Under the pieces are notes generated by a model. It was not told the origin of the DNA. It saw only the letters and a list, made by a program, of their open reading frames with translations, and made no database searches. From positions 248,001 through 312,000 of the forward strand of contig BLAL01000208.1 in assembly GCA_015698045.1 (NCBI GenBank): a stretch of 64,000 bases of DNA, written 5' to 3'. This stretch comes from Rhizophagus clarus (lineage: Eukaryota; Glomeromycota; Glomeromycetes; Glomerales; Glomeraceae). Both the position numbers and the translations under genes were made by a program. Shown here one piece after another: positions 47,135 to 59,000 of this stretch; positions within the stretch are counted from its first letter, which is position 1; every line of letters starts with the position of its first letter.

Positions 47135-47916
47135 TTGAGACGTCTTTTTTTTTTTTTCTTGTGGGACTTCTATTTAATATATTTAATAAGAACAATAATA
47201 GAGAGAAACAAAAAAATCGGAAAACGAATTCATTTAAATAATTATTTATCGTGAGGCAAATTACTATATTGGATATGTTCCGTATTAAATAACGATAAAA
47301 CTTTGTCTTACATTGATTTAGAGTATACTTTAAATAATCTTGTATTTATGTATTTATGTAATAGATGTGATGACATTTTCGTGTCAATTTATTTGGCTGT
47401 ACTGATTGATAAGTACTTAAGGTAACGGATGACATCATATTTTACATGCTGCGGGCGATATTTTAAGAAATTTAGCATGTGTTAATAATCAAATCCGTCG
47501 ATCGAAAAAGAAAATGGAATCTACCTGTTTATATGTCTTAAAGTTTGAATCTGCAGAACATGCGCTAACAATAATAATAATAATTGAACAGGTCGTAGGA
47601 TAAGCCATCCTTCTGAAATTTTAAAACACGAATTATCATGTGTCAAGAATGTTATATATTGATGTATCTAAGAGATTTTAAAACTTTAGGATTTTAAATC
47701 AAATATTTTATGCAACATGTTTATCGATATCAAGGCGCGTCAGCTATCATCCGATACAACATCTTTATTGTAGTTAAATAAGCAAAAAAAAAAAAAAAAA
47801 AACAAGTTTTATTTTATCGCTTGTACTACATCTATTTACATTAATCGCTATTCAATGAACAGTTTTCTTTTTTTACTTCATACACATATATCGTTTATTT
47901 CTGGTAAAGAAAAAAA
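47135..47916. other. Intergenic
   Basis: No supported gene. Short upstream region of the zinc-finger gene, with a T run at 47147-47158 and an A run at 47786-47803. Confidence 0.45.
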
Positions 47917-47976
47917 GTTCGATTGATAAAGTTCGATTGATAAAGTTCAATTGATAAAGATCAACCGATAAAGTTC
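47917..47976 (+). repeat. 14-bp tandem repeat, about four copies
   Basis: The unit GTTCGATTGATAAA occurs at 47917, 47931, 47945 (one change) and 47959 (several changes), followed by a further GTTC. It lies just beyond the 3' end of the FYVE gene. No function evident. Confidence 0.85.
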
Positions 47977-48052
47977 TGACAATATCCTCCATGAACACAC
48001 TAAGATAATTTTCCAACTATTTTTCTTTATTAAGGAAACACTATGCCAACGA

Positions 48053-49393
48053 TCAAAACATCCAATCTTTTTCATCTAACTCGAAAATTTTATGACAATT
48101 TATACAAATTCTCTCGCGCACAGGTTCGCTTACGTAAGTGATGTCGTCACTATCATTCACCGTCAAAGAATCATCATCATCATTATAGATCATATCACAT
48201 GTGCAATTGTTAAAATCGACAAGTGAACTAGAATCTGAATTATAATCTGAACAATCCGTAACAGAATATTCATCATTCATATCGCTCATATAGTTTTCAT
48301 CAGATTCTTCATTAAATTCTTGTTCAAGCTCATATTGATCTTGTTCATAATCATGATCTTGATATAATTCGTAGTCATAGTCATAGTCAAATTCGAGTCT
48401 TTGATTTTGTTGTTGACAACCCAAATATTGCTCATGTTCTCGTTCATAATGTCTTTGTTCTTGTTGTTCTTGATTGAACTCTTCATGATCAAGATAATTG
48501 TATTCGAACCCATCGAATTCGAATCCTCCTGAATCACGGTTATATTTTACATTTTTATTTGAGGTCGTAACGGAAACAAATTGTGCTGGAATTGCAAGAA
48601 TTGGATCAAGAAGTGTTCTGCCGGACGAACACGATGAACAATATATGTTGCCACATCTAAAAAATATATATATATGTGTAAGAAAAATTCTATTAAAAAG
48701 TGGAAAATTTTCAAACGAAAAAAAAATGAAACCTCACATTCTACAATGGTGTTTTCTGAAAAACATTGTGAATTTTCGATTACAAAAACTACAGCACTTT
48801 GACATACTATCTTCCTAATAGATAAAAAATGCTTATTAAAAAAGGAAAACTTGAGTATAGCTAAAAAAAAAAAAAGTTGTTTAAGAAATTACCTTCCAGT
48901 GATCTTTCACTATTCTATTTTTTGTCATTATCTTAAATACGTCGATCTTTCCCACTAATTTAAAGCAAATATTCTTTATTTCATCAAACAAACTTTTATT
49001 CTTCAGTTCTTTCTGCGCCACCTTGGGTGGAGTCATATTAGACACTGCTACCCTTTCCAAAAGGTCTTTTTGCTGTTGATAAATATTAATATTCTCTTCC
49101 GACTTTGAGACGATAGGATTATTCAATAAATCACATGATGAAATGTTTTTGTTCTCTTGTGTATGATCTTGATGTTGTTTTAGGGAACTTGGGTGAGAAG
49201 GAACGACAATTTCTTCATAAGAAAGATATTTTGATTTTTGTTGTTCATTTAAGGATAAAAAGTTTTTAGGACGCGTATTTGAAATGTTTTTATTTGTTTC
49301 GACATTTTCTGTATAGTTCTCCGTACATTTTTGTGGATGAATTTTAATTTTTCGGTTTAATAAACGATGCGAAAATAACATCGAAAGGTCCAT
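48053..49393 (-). CDS. FYVE zinc-finger protein with acidic Tyr/Asp-rich tail
   Basis: Exons 48893-49393, 48738-48814 and 48053-48656 (GTAATT..TAG and GTGAGG..TAG) give 393 residues in frame. The FYVE domain spans the exon 1-2-3 joins at about 165-205: WKED (WxxD motif), CSFCNRKFTMFFRKHHCRIC (R+HHC core) and GNIYCSSCSSGRTLLDP, with all eight zinc ligands. This predicts binding of PI3P on endosomes. The N-terminal 160 residues are Ser/Gln/Asn-rich. The tail is a long run of Tyr, Asp, Glu and Gln and ends in CINCHKIFELDEKDW, a possible half zinc site. The second intron donor (AT-GTGAGG) was chosen because it restores the HHCR-I-CG motif; reading on instead meets a stop. Confidence 0.9.
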
Positions 49394-50373
49394 AATAATT
49401 AAAATGAGTGAAAGGGGGGGAGGAGGAGAAATTTTTCAGTATGAAATTTTCTGAAAAGTTGGAAATTTCTGCATGAAATGCATGAAAGCATGAAAAGGAA
49501 AGTTTTTTGAATTAAAATAAGTAAAAGTGACTCGTGTGCGAAAAAAAAAAATCATTACAGGTTATTTTATAATAGATACTAATAATATCAAAATTTCCTA
49601 ATTTGTATCGGATTTTCAATTTGTTTGTGTCTGAGTTTATATGAAACACGTGACAGAAGGATTTTTCCCGTCAACACTTACCTTTGAAAGTTTAGTCAAT
49701 TTACTATTGAATGTGAAAGAATATTTTTTTTCCTTTGTGGTATAAAATAAGTTGAATGATGTTTGTGTTACGGAGAGTAATATTTTATTAATATTTTCAA
49801 GTCATTGATATTATTTATTTTATTTTATTTTATAAAACGTTTGATTCATACAATCCCTTTTTTTCTAGATTGTGAAAATTTGCTGTTAATCTAATAATGA
49901 ATAATCTATTTTGGTTTACATTAAAAAAATACTTTTTATATCGAGATATGATATATATATATGTATATTTTCATTATCTCATTATCTTAATAAATAATAA
50001 ATTAATCATCCTTTTTATTGTTACTTTTTAAGTAAATAAAATAAATAAAAAATATTTATAAAAGTATAAAAATTATCAACGTATATTTAGAGTAAGGATA
50101 ATATTTAATTTGTATTTATTAAAAGATACAAATATACAAAACGCCTCAACGGGAATTTTTAATGATCTAATCAATATTTAGAACTCTTCATACCCGATAT
50201 ATTATATCCGTGATAAATAAAATGATGTATTGTCAACAACAATTTAATTGAAGAACGATGTTCAATATTATTGTAAACACTGCGCCTTTATCATGTAAAA
50301 TGTAATTTAAACAATTTTGTCTAACAAGTTAAAAATTTTTACGTAGCCGTTAAGGATTATGTAAACAGGAGAT
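49394..50373. other. Intergenic
   Basis: No supported gene. A/T-rich; a G run sits at 49419-49430, just upstream of the FYVE start. Confidence 0.45.
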
Positions 50374-51728
50374 TTATGCATAATCCTCGCTAGGATCAAT
50401 TATATGAATATCACAAGTTCTGTCTTCCCAAACTATATTTGCGGCAATCGGATTTTCCTAATAACAAACAGGGGATCAATATAAACAAAAACAATTCAGA
50501 AGACATGATGTTTCTAACAAATTATTATTACAATACCTCCGGTTTTTTATTGTTTATTGTATTCATTCCTGTTATCCCGGTAAACCAGATTTTCACTCCC
50601 GGATTTCGAGTCTTTGATTTTTTATATCCTCTTCTATCTTTGGAATTACCGGTAACTTTTTTCACTTCAACAATTTTATAGAAACGAACTTTTTTAATCA
50701 AAGCCTCTTCCGATCTCTCCTATATTAAAAATAATAACTTAATATTCGGAAGAAAATTAATAAATGTAAATCTTTTACATCTTTCTTTCTTCTACCTGAA
50801 ATATCTTCCTTTCTTTTATTTGAAATCTGCATAGTATATAATTCGGGCTTCTTGATTTATTTACATAGCTATGCCAAGATTCTTTTCTATTTAATTCTTC
50901 AGGTCGTAAAAGTTGAAACTTTATCTCTTCCTTTCCTTCATGATTATGCTCAACATTTTGCAAATCTTTACTTTTTTGGCTTTTTAAAGAATCAAACTGT
51001 GTATTATCATTAATGGTCACCTCTTTCAAAGTGACTGTAGTCCGATGTTTGATTGCTTTTTTTCGACCGCTTTTTGATTTCGATGCCGATAGATTATTCT
51101 CGTTTTGATATGGTCTATATGATCTACTACTGCGTACACATGATCTCGGTACAGAATTATCTTGAATATCCGCTTTCTTTTCGATATCAAGACTTTTATT
51201 TGAGATCGATTCACTTTTTAGATTGTAAATATTTACGGACATTATCACTCCAAGTTAATGTTTTGGATACAATTTTGGACTTCCTTAACGCATTAAACCC
51301 ATTTAATCTAGGTTTTTCGACATCAGAATTGCTACTTGAAACTACGATGAGCTCTTTACTTTTTTTGGTTGGACAATCTCATTAATATTATAATTTTGAT
51401 GGAACTAGTATCACCTGAGATCGATTTGAGAATTTCTTTTGTGTCACAAGAACAATTTGATCACGAGGTCCGGTTATACTTTTATTTTGAAGAGTATGAT
51501 GTGCGTCATCTTTCTTAGTATCATTAATATTTTTGTTCGATTTGTTATTGAAATTTCCATTTATTCCCAGTTGATGTGGAGAGGTTTCTGTTTTAAAGTA
51601 CATGATTTAGAATTTGAAATGTTTTCATAATCCAAGCATGATCTATAAATACTTACCGTTTTTTACTACATTTTTTTTGAATTTTTCTTTTTTGAACACT
51701 CAATTTTTTTTGAACCCATTTTTACTCT
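50374..51728 (-). CDS. Basic multi-exon protein with frame breaks in its 5' half
   Basis: The 3' half is clean: exons 50796-~51248, 50537-50719 and 50374-50457, with phase-0 joins (GTAGAA..TAG, GTATTG..TAG). It ends IVWEDRTCDIHIIDPSEDYA and includes KKVRFYKIVEVKKVTGNSKD and KIWFTGITGMNTINNKKPE. Upstream, protein-like text switches frame: KELIVVSSSNSDVEKPRLNG (51250-51360), then ETSPHQLGINGNFNNKSNKN to KKFSNRSQ (51425-51590) with a GTGATA donor, and a possible ATG at 51717-51719 (MGSKKIECSKKKNSKKM, then stop). Small introns, assembly errors or real decay could explain this. No family recognised; the basic, Ser/Lys-rich composition suggests a nuclear protein (inference). Confidence 0.5.
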
Positions 51729-52211
51729 ATAAAAAAAAAAAAAAAAAAAAATTTAAAACAATCGTTAATAAAAACAATAGTTAATAAGGAACAATCGTTA
51801 CTAAGGGGGACTTTTTACTCATAAGAAATATATGAACAAACGAAAAAAAGTGAGTCATAGTTGATTGAAACGTCAATGTATTTTATATAAACTGTAGATC
51901 CGTATATTACGTAAGATTTTTTCCGAAAACGCGTAATAACCTAATTATTCTTGTCTTAAATCATAATCTAATCAAAAACGAGTAATTTTTTGTCACAATT
52001 AATAATTAATATTAATCGTTTAAATAGCAAAATATATTTATTGGATTATAAAAATGTACGATGTGTAAAATATAATACAAGTAATATTTTTTTTAAAAAG
52101 AAATATATACACACAAAATTTAATAGATAAAAGAATTTTTTAATATATATGTAAATCCAGTATATAAAATACATAATATGCTTTTGAAATATTTTACAAA
52201 TTTTTTTTTTT
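51729..52211. other. Intergenic
   Basis: No supported gene. The A run at 51731-51751 is followed by a three-fold phrase AACAATCGTTAATAA / AACAATAGTTAATAA / AACAATCGTTACTAA (51758-51800). Confidence 0.45.
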
Positions 52212-54841
52212 TTAATTATTAAGAATTCTACCACGATAAAAATAATATTCTTCACCTAATTCACATGACCAAAAAACATTCCTCTTCATTCCACTATCAA
52301 ATTCAGCCCTTTTATCTTTCACCATCTTAATATTAAAATCTTTCTTTATCCATGACTCACCTAAAAACCTAACAGGGCAACCACTTGTAATCTTTTTTAT
52401 GATTTTACCAGATTTCATTGAAGCTAATTCGATAATAGTGCTTTGAAATCCTACTACATAAATATCATTGAAACTAGGTAATAATGAAATTTCATTTGGT
52501 AATGAAGACCATCGTATCGGACGATTATATTTATATGGTTCACCTTTGCTATTTACTAAATGAGAAACATTACAAATAGTCGCGAGAAATAGACTTGATG
52601 GTGATGGTACTTCTATCGGAGTTTGTTGTTTGTTTTCTGAAGAAGTTGGGTTTGCCTTATTTTGTGATTCTGGATTATGAATATGAGGATATTGATAGTT
52701 TTGAGGATTGTAAGTGTTGTGAGGGTTGCGAAAGAATTGTGATGATGATTCGGGAGATTCGGGAGATCCAGGAGATCCAGGGGATCCGGGGGATTCAGGA
52801 GAACTACGTGAAGCATGAGAAGCATGAGAAGCAGGAAATGAGACATAATCTAATTGGCCCATCATTGGTAATTGTTGCGTAATTGGCATAGTTTCGCATT
52901 GTGCTAAAATATTAGATATATTAGTATAAGTGGGTGAAATTGGTGGTGAAATAAACTCATTGTTTATTAGTTGTTCTCGTCCATTTTCCTGTTCGGAACT
53001 TGTTGGAGAAGTTACTGAATTTATAGTTTCGTCTTTCATAACTGATTTTCTACGAGATTTTTTGAAATTCATACCACTTGATTGAAGATCATTTGAAGAA
53101 GAAATACTTTTACGATTCCTGTACGTTGACCTTCTTAATGGATTATTTCTTAATTCGTTTACAAACTTTGCATTGTTTGTTGTATCTGGAGGTATCGAAG
53201 CTGTTGGTGATGTAGGTGGTGACTTAGGAAGGTATGAATTAGGAAGGGGAGAAGCATCAAAATTAAGTGATAAAGGAATAACAGAAATTTGTGTGTCAAA
53301 TTCCACAGGATCTTCAACAAGAAATTCTAATGAACATGTATGTGGAAGAGGAGTAAAACTTCGCCAAATCGGATTTTCAACGTATCTGGGAATAAGAACT
53401 TTTGGCATGTTGATCTCCGTCACCACACTTGAGTGAGCGTCAATAGATGCCACTTTACCATTCATACCAGTAAATATCTTGTTAATTACAAAAGCGTCCC
53501 TCGCTACACTAATAAAATCTGGAGTTTCCGGAACCCAAAAAGTTTTAGCCAATTCAAATTTAAAATCTGGAGTATTTTTTGTACTAACCTCACAATTAAA
53601 TAGATGAATCATATTATGTGGCGTAACTACCGTTAAATAAATATAATTTTTCGTCTCTTTTACATCAAAAGTAACACAATCTCTAGCGTTATCCAATAAT
53701 TTAACATAATCAGTGGCCCAATTCCATACATTCATTTTTTCTTCTGAGCTAATATCCACACTATCTAAAGAATTTGAAAGTTGATGATGAATATAATCCG
53801 TCAAATGTGACGTAATATTCGATAAAGTACGTTGATGTAATTTTCCTGGAAATAATGATGTTCCCGTCGTTGAAGAATTAGATTCTGAACTTGTGGAAGA
53901 AGAAGAAACAATACTTGTGGCCGATTTTCGTCTGAGTTCTTTACAAATTTTACATATTGTTTTCCCGCCTTTTTGCCCTTCTGAATTAACATTTTCATCC
54001 AATGGATTTCCACAATCATCACATCTTTGTATTGAATCAGTAATTTTTTTCAAAAAGGCAGGTGTCTTTGAAAAATCTACGGGTCGATCTGATTTCGATT
54101 GTAACATAAATTTAATCAAATGTAATAAAGAATTTAATCTATAAGTTCGAATCATTTGCTTTTTTCCAGCAATTGCAACCATGATCCCGTATTCATCTAA
54201 AATCTGAATTTTTTTAAAAGAACATCCTCGAATTAATTGTTTAGGTTTAATTAATTCAGAGTTAACGGAAAAATCGATCACACTTAATCCATTCTCATTT
54301 CCAATTAATAAATATTGTTTTCCAAACATGGCCGCGCATGACATTTGTTCTAATGATCCAGTATTAGGAGAGCCAAGAAGTTTACTCTCAAATTCTCCTA
54401 TATTAACTGAAGTACTACCTCGATTTTCATAATTAACGGTTGTACCCACACGTTTTAAGCCTGCATGATGTGACTAAAAGAAAAAAAAAAAGATAATTAA
54501 TATAAATATATATATATCATTTAATTTATGTTTAATCATATATGATCGTAATATATAAATGTGATAAATATGTGAAAATTGAATTAAAACAAACTTTATC
54601 AGAATCATCATTTAGGTCTTGTAAAGTTGTCGTATTTGTCATATTATTATCGGTATCATTTTTAGGTCGAGCATTGAATTGAGTGTTCGATACAACATTT
54701 TCACTTTCAATCAATAATGTTTTAACGATTTTTTTTCCAAGTTGTTGATTTTTACTTGGAAGCGGTAGTTCAACTAAGTTTTCTGAGGTACGGTTGCTAG
54801 GATTGTTATTAATAGAATGTAACGAATCTGCTTTATCCTGC

Positions 54842-54843
<2 letters not shown>
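52212..54843 (-). CDS. CNH (citron homology) domain protein
   Basis: Exons 54595-54843 and 52212-54473 join at GTTTGT..TAG (LNDDSDK to SHHAGLKRVG) to give 836 residues. A beta-propeller-like CNH domain starts near 100 (MSCAAMFGKQYLLIGNENGL) and ends near 830; its conserved closing part is KYNRPIRWSSLPNEISLLPS and IYVVGFQSTIIELASMKSG. Two insertions interrupt it: a CxxC...CxxC pair near 225-260 (RCDDCGNPLDENVNSEG, then ICKICKE) and a long Ser/Pro/Asn-rich linker (~500-700) with a GSPGSPGSPESPESS run. CNH domains are found in Rho-GEFs, citron/NIK kinases and Vps39-type tethers; none of those partner domains is present, so the role (small-GTPase or vesicle signalling) is inferred. Confidence 0.82.
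52756..52803 (-). repeat. 9-bp tandem repeat in the CNH gene (SPGSPGSPG)
   Basis: Five to six copies of a GGAGATTCG/GGAGATCCA-like 9-bp unit encode alternating S-P-E and S-P-G triplets in the linker of the CNH protein; length variation between isolates is likely. Confidence 0.8.
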
Positions 54844-54876
<33 letters not shown>

Positions 54877-56094
54877 AAAAAAAAAATTAAAAAAAAACAA
54901 TTTTTCGAGAAAAAAAATAGTCGCATATATTATGCAAATATATATATATACAAGAGTTTCCAAAAAAAACCCTGAAGATGACATAACATGGTTAGAATAA
55001 TTAAAAAAAAAAATAAAATAAATAAATAGAAAATTCCCCAAGAATTAATAAGCTAATTACTATTAATAGCACATAAAGTTATTCCAAAGTAGGAATATGT
55101 GGAAGATCTTCTCATAATAAGCTAATTATGTGTACAATAAAAATCATTCGTTGCATTCATTACTGCGGTAACAATACAATATTTGTTCATGTGATTGTAA
55201 CGTAACAATACCGATTACTTTCTAAATCTTTGAAGCCTTTTCGACCAAAGTTGAGATTTTTTAATTTCGACTAATTATCTGATTCTTTAGTGATAATGGT
55301 TATTTTATTACGATAGTTTATTAACATAATATTTACTGCAGAATAATAGGAATTAATTTCTCTAACTAAATAAAACATAATAATAATATTTGATGTGGTA
55401 CAATATTAATTATAAATTAAGGGTAATACCGAAATTAAAAGATAAAGTTACGTGGTGTTCACTTTTGCATGTTTTGTGTGATAAACAAAATAACAACCAA
55501 AACATCAATCTATTAAACAATCAACTTAATGATATTTATTAGTCCGGAGTGAAACGAAGGACTATATATTATACTATGTAAAGGTCACACGAAATGTCCG
55601 TCTGTCCGCCCGCTCAATGCATGGTTGGTTCATTTAGTTACACCCGTACTCCGGACTTAACTAGTACGTAACATTATCCAATTAGACATCATCTCAAGAT
55701 TTATGTTAGTTAGACTGAATGAAACTTCTGAAATGTCAATAAACAATGTTCATTGAAAATTTTCTTATTAATGGTCAACATTCATAGCTATGTCAAGTAT
55801 CACTTGCATACGGGGGCGGAGTTTCATTTCCGATTTTGTCTTTTTGTGCCTTGTTTTGAATAATAATACGCTTTTGTGAGCTTTATTAGGTTATTATGTT
55901 CCTAGGAATTCTAAGAAGATAATTTAGAACACAAAACACAACGAAGTTTTAAAAATCCTATAAATTAATTTATGCATCTTTTAAATCTAAATTTAAAATT
56001 TACCTATTTTTTTTTTTTAAAAAAAAAAATTTCACTAATTCATATTAATTCACTATATCAATTTTCTTTGCGTTAGATAATTTTTAAACGCAAA
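54844..56094. other. Divergent intergenic region
   Basis: Between the divergent CNH and sacsin-like genes. Holds a T28 run next to the CNH start (54845-54872), a small inverted-end element at 55541-55657, and a T9/A9 block at 56010-56030 just before the sacsin-like ATG. No gene seen. Confidence 0.5.
55541..55657. mobile_element. MITE-like element, 117 bp, 10-bp inverted ends
   Basis: Perfect 10-bp terminal inverted repeats AGTCCGGAGT (55541-55550) and ACTCCGGACT (55648-55657) flank a G/C-richer interior (TGTCCGTCTGTCCGCCCGCT near 55593-55612) in A/T-rich DNA. No coding capacity. Flanks TTATT and TAACT do not give a clear target duplication. Confidence 0.55.
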
Positions 56095-59000
56095 ATGAAT
56101 AATTCTAACGCTCCTAGAAGAAGAAGAAAAGGAAAAGGATTTAAACCAAAAGAGCCTTATACTCATCGTTTACGTAAAATACTTGATGAATATCCCGATG
56201 GCTCACAGGTTCTTCGCGAAATTCTTCAGAATTCCGATGATGCTAAGAGTACCGAACAAATTTTTATTTTAGATCATAATACATATCCGTCAAATAGTTT
56301 ACTTGAACCAGATGAGGATAATTATGACAGAACAAATCTACAACTTGATAGATATCAAGGTCCAGCGCTTTTAGCTAAAAATAATACTATTTTTGAGGAA
56401 AGGGATTTTGAATCTTTGCTGAAATTAGCCGATAGTGAGAAACAAGATCAATTTGATAAAATTGGAGGTACAAAATATAAAATTATTGATATTTTATTTT
56501 TATGAATAAAATAATATTAATATCATCTATTCATACTTCATGTAAATTTAGTAATGGGAGTCGGTTTTAATTCAATTTATCATATTACCGATTCCCCTTC
56601 TTTCATTACTGGTGAAAATTACGTCATTCTTGACCCGCACGAATGGTATTTTGATGGTGGTGTTAAATTCAACTTCATCGATGAAAATTTAGCCAAAGAA
56701 TATCCGGACCAATTAGCTCCTTTCAGAATTCCATGTGATAGACAATTTGAAGGAACCTTCTTTCGTTATCCTCTCCGCACTGACGAAGATTCTATTGATT
56801 CGAAAATTTCTGATAAAGTTTATAAACCTGATGAAATTTTGGATATGTTTCATAAATTTTATGAAAAAGAAAGTATAAATTGTTTATTATTTTTAAAATA
56901 CATTGAACGTATTCAATTCTATGAACTGAAAGAAGGAGCTACTGAACCTGAATTACTTTACACAATTCAATTGGAGAATATTGATGATCACATTCGACAA
57001 CAACGTCGTTTAATAGTTGAAAAAATTGTTCCAATGATGAAATCATTAAAATCAGGAGAACTTAATGGAAGTAATCAAATAGATACTTCTTATGTTGCAT
57101 CATTCTCTCGAAAGCGAAATAATGATACTAAAGAAATTAGCTCATGGTTAATTGTAAATTATCTTGATGACTTACTTAAAGCCGAAAAACATTTTCATGA
57201 GAATTTTAATAAATATATAGGAGATTATAAATTTATTCCTAATGTTGGTCTAGCTGTTCCTTTGAATAATTTGGACGCTATTGGAAGATTATTCTGTTTT
57301 TTACCTCTTCCTATTGATATGCCTTTTCTCGTTTCTGTACATGGATATTTCGCGGTAAGAATCAATAAAGTTTTATCGTCATATTATGATGAATATATTG
57401 ATTTTTTTTTTTTTTGTTTGATTAACAGGTTAGCACCAATCGTCGTTCTTTATGGTCGCCTGCTGACAATGAAGACCTAGTAAATAACTGACTTATAATT
57501 AATACGCAATTTGTTTTTAGTATGTGTATATATTTATCTGAACATTAAATATTGGACATTATGATTTTTTAGGCGGTTGATGCATTAGCGCGTTTGAAAG
57601 TCGAATGGAATAAATATTTATTTGAAAAAGTCTTACCTAAAGCTTGGGCAAAATTTCTTAATGAACTTCCGCTTAAAGTTCCCAATATTCGATCAGGTGA
57701 TTTATATAAATTTTGGCCAAGAGATAAAGAAGGAACTTCTAGCATTAGTTGTTTTTGCAAGGATCTATTACGAAATGTCTTAGAAAATCTTAATATTGAC
57801 GATCGTGTATTCAGAGGACCTCCTTCATCAAATGATATTGGAACAATATCTAAAGCTACAACAGATTCATATGATACATCCTTATATCAAGTATCTGAAT
57901 TTCATTGGCTTTCACTTTTAAATGGCTATTTGGAGGATGAAAAGACACAAATTTATGATTTGTCCAAAATAATTGGAAATATTGGGTTTCCTCTTATATC
58001 AACCCTACATATTATTCTCAGTGCCTTAAAAGACTCTATTAAACACAAAGATTCCCTTCATTTTTTTACTCCTTCCATCATTCGTAATTATTTAAAGTGT
58101 AATAGTGATAGGTGGCAAGAAGATGCAATATCAAGAAAAGAAATCTTATCTTTATTTGAATATATATTAAAGGATAAAAAGTTTGATGAATTAGAAGGTT
58201 TTAAAATGATTCCGCTTGCGGATGGTACACTGGGTACTTTAACACAATCTGAGAACTCTTACGCGTATATTGGTCCAGATAGTTCTTTTAAAACTCATGA
58301 AAACGATGAATGTAATATTTTCAAAGATCAATTGAATAAATTCATTGATAAATCGATTAGCAATTATAGTTATACATTATATCGCTGCTTGTATGAGAAT
58401 GCAAAAGAAAAATGGATCTTAAATATAAAAATATTAGATGAATTTGCTGTTAGCGACATGATTAAATTCTCATTGAATTATACGGAGGATACGAAAGATT
58501 CTGAAGAAATACCAATGCCAGATAATTATGAATGGATTTATCAATTATGGGATAACCTGAAATTTAGAAATTGGGATTTAACTAAATTTGAAGATATTCA
58601 TTTAATTCCGACAAATCATTCTACCCTTAGAAAGTTGAAGACTCCTAGAAAGACCTTTTCGAGTAAAAATGTTTCATCCAATTTTTTAATTTCTATTTTC
58701 GAAAAATTTGGTGCTGTTTTCGTCGACAGTGAATTTGATAATAAACCAATTTCTGAATGGGACAAGTGAGCATTTTTTTTATAAATAAGTCTTTGGTAAA
58801 AAAAAAAAAATTAATAATTAAAAAACTTTTTTCATATTATCAGAATATCTCCGTATATTATTAAGCCTGACAATATTATATCAGTTTTGGATTCCTTTCA
58901 TGCCAATGTATCTTATCCAGAAAATTTGAAAAAAAATTTACAAAATCGGGAAGCAACAGCGCTCGTTGAACATTTATCAAATTATTTACGACTTACTAAT

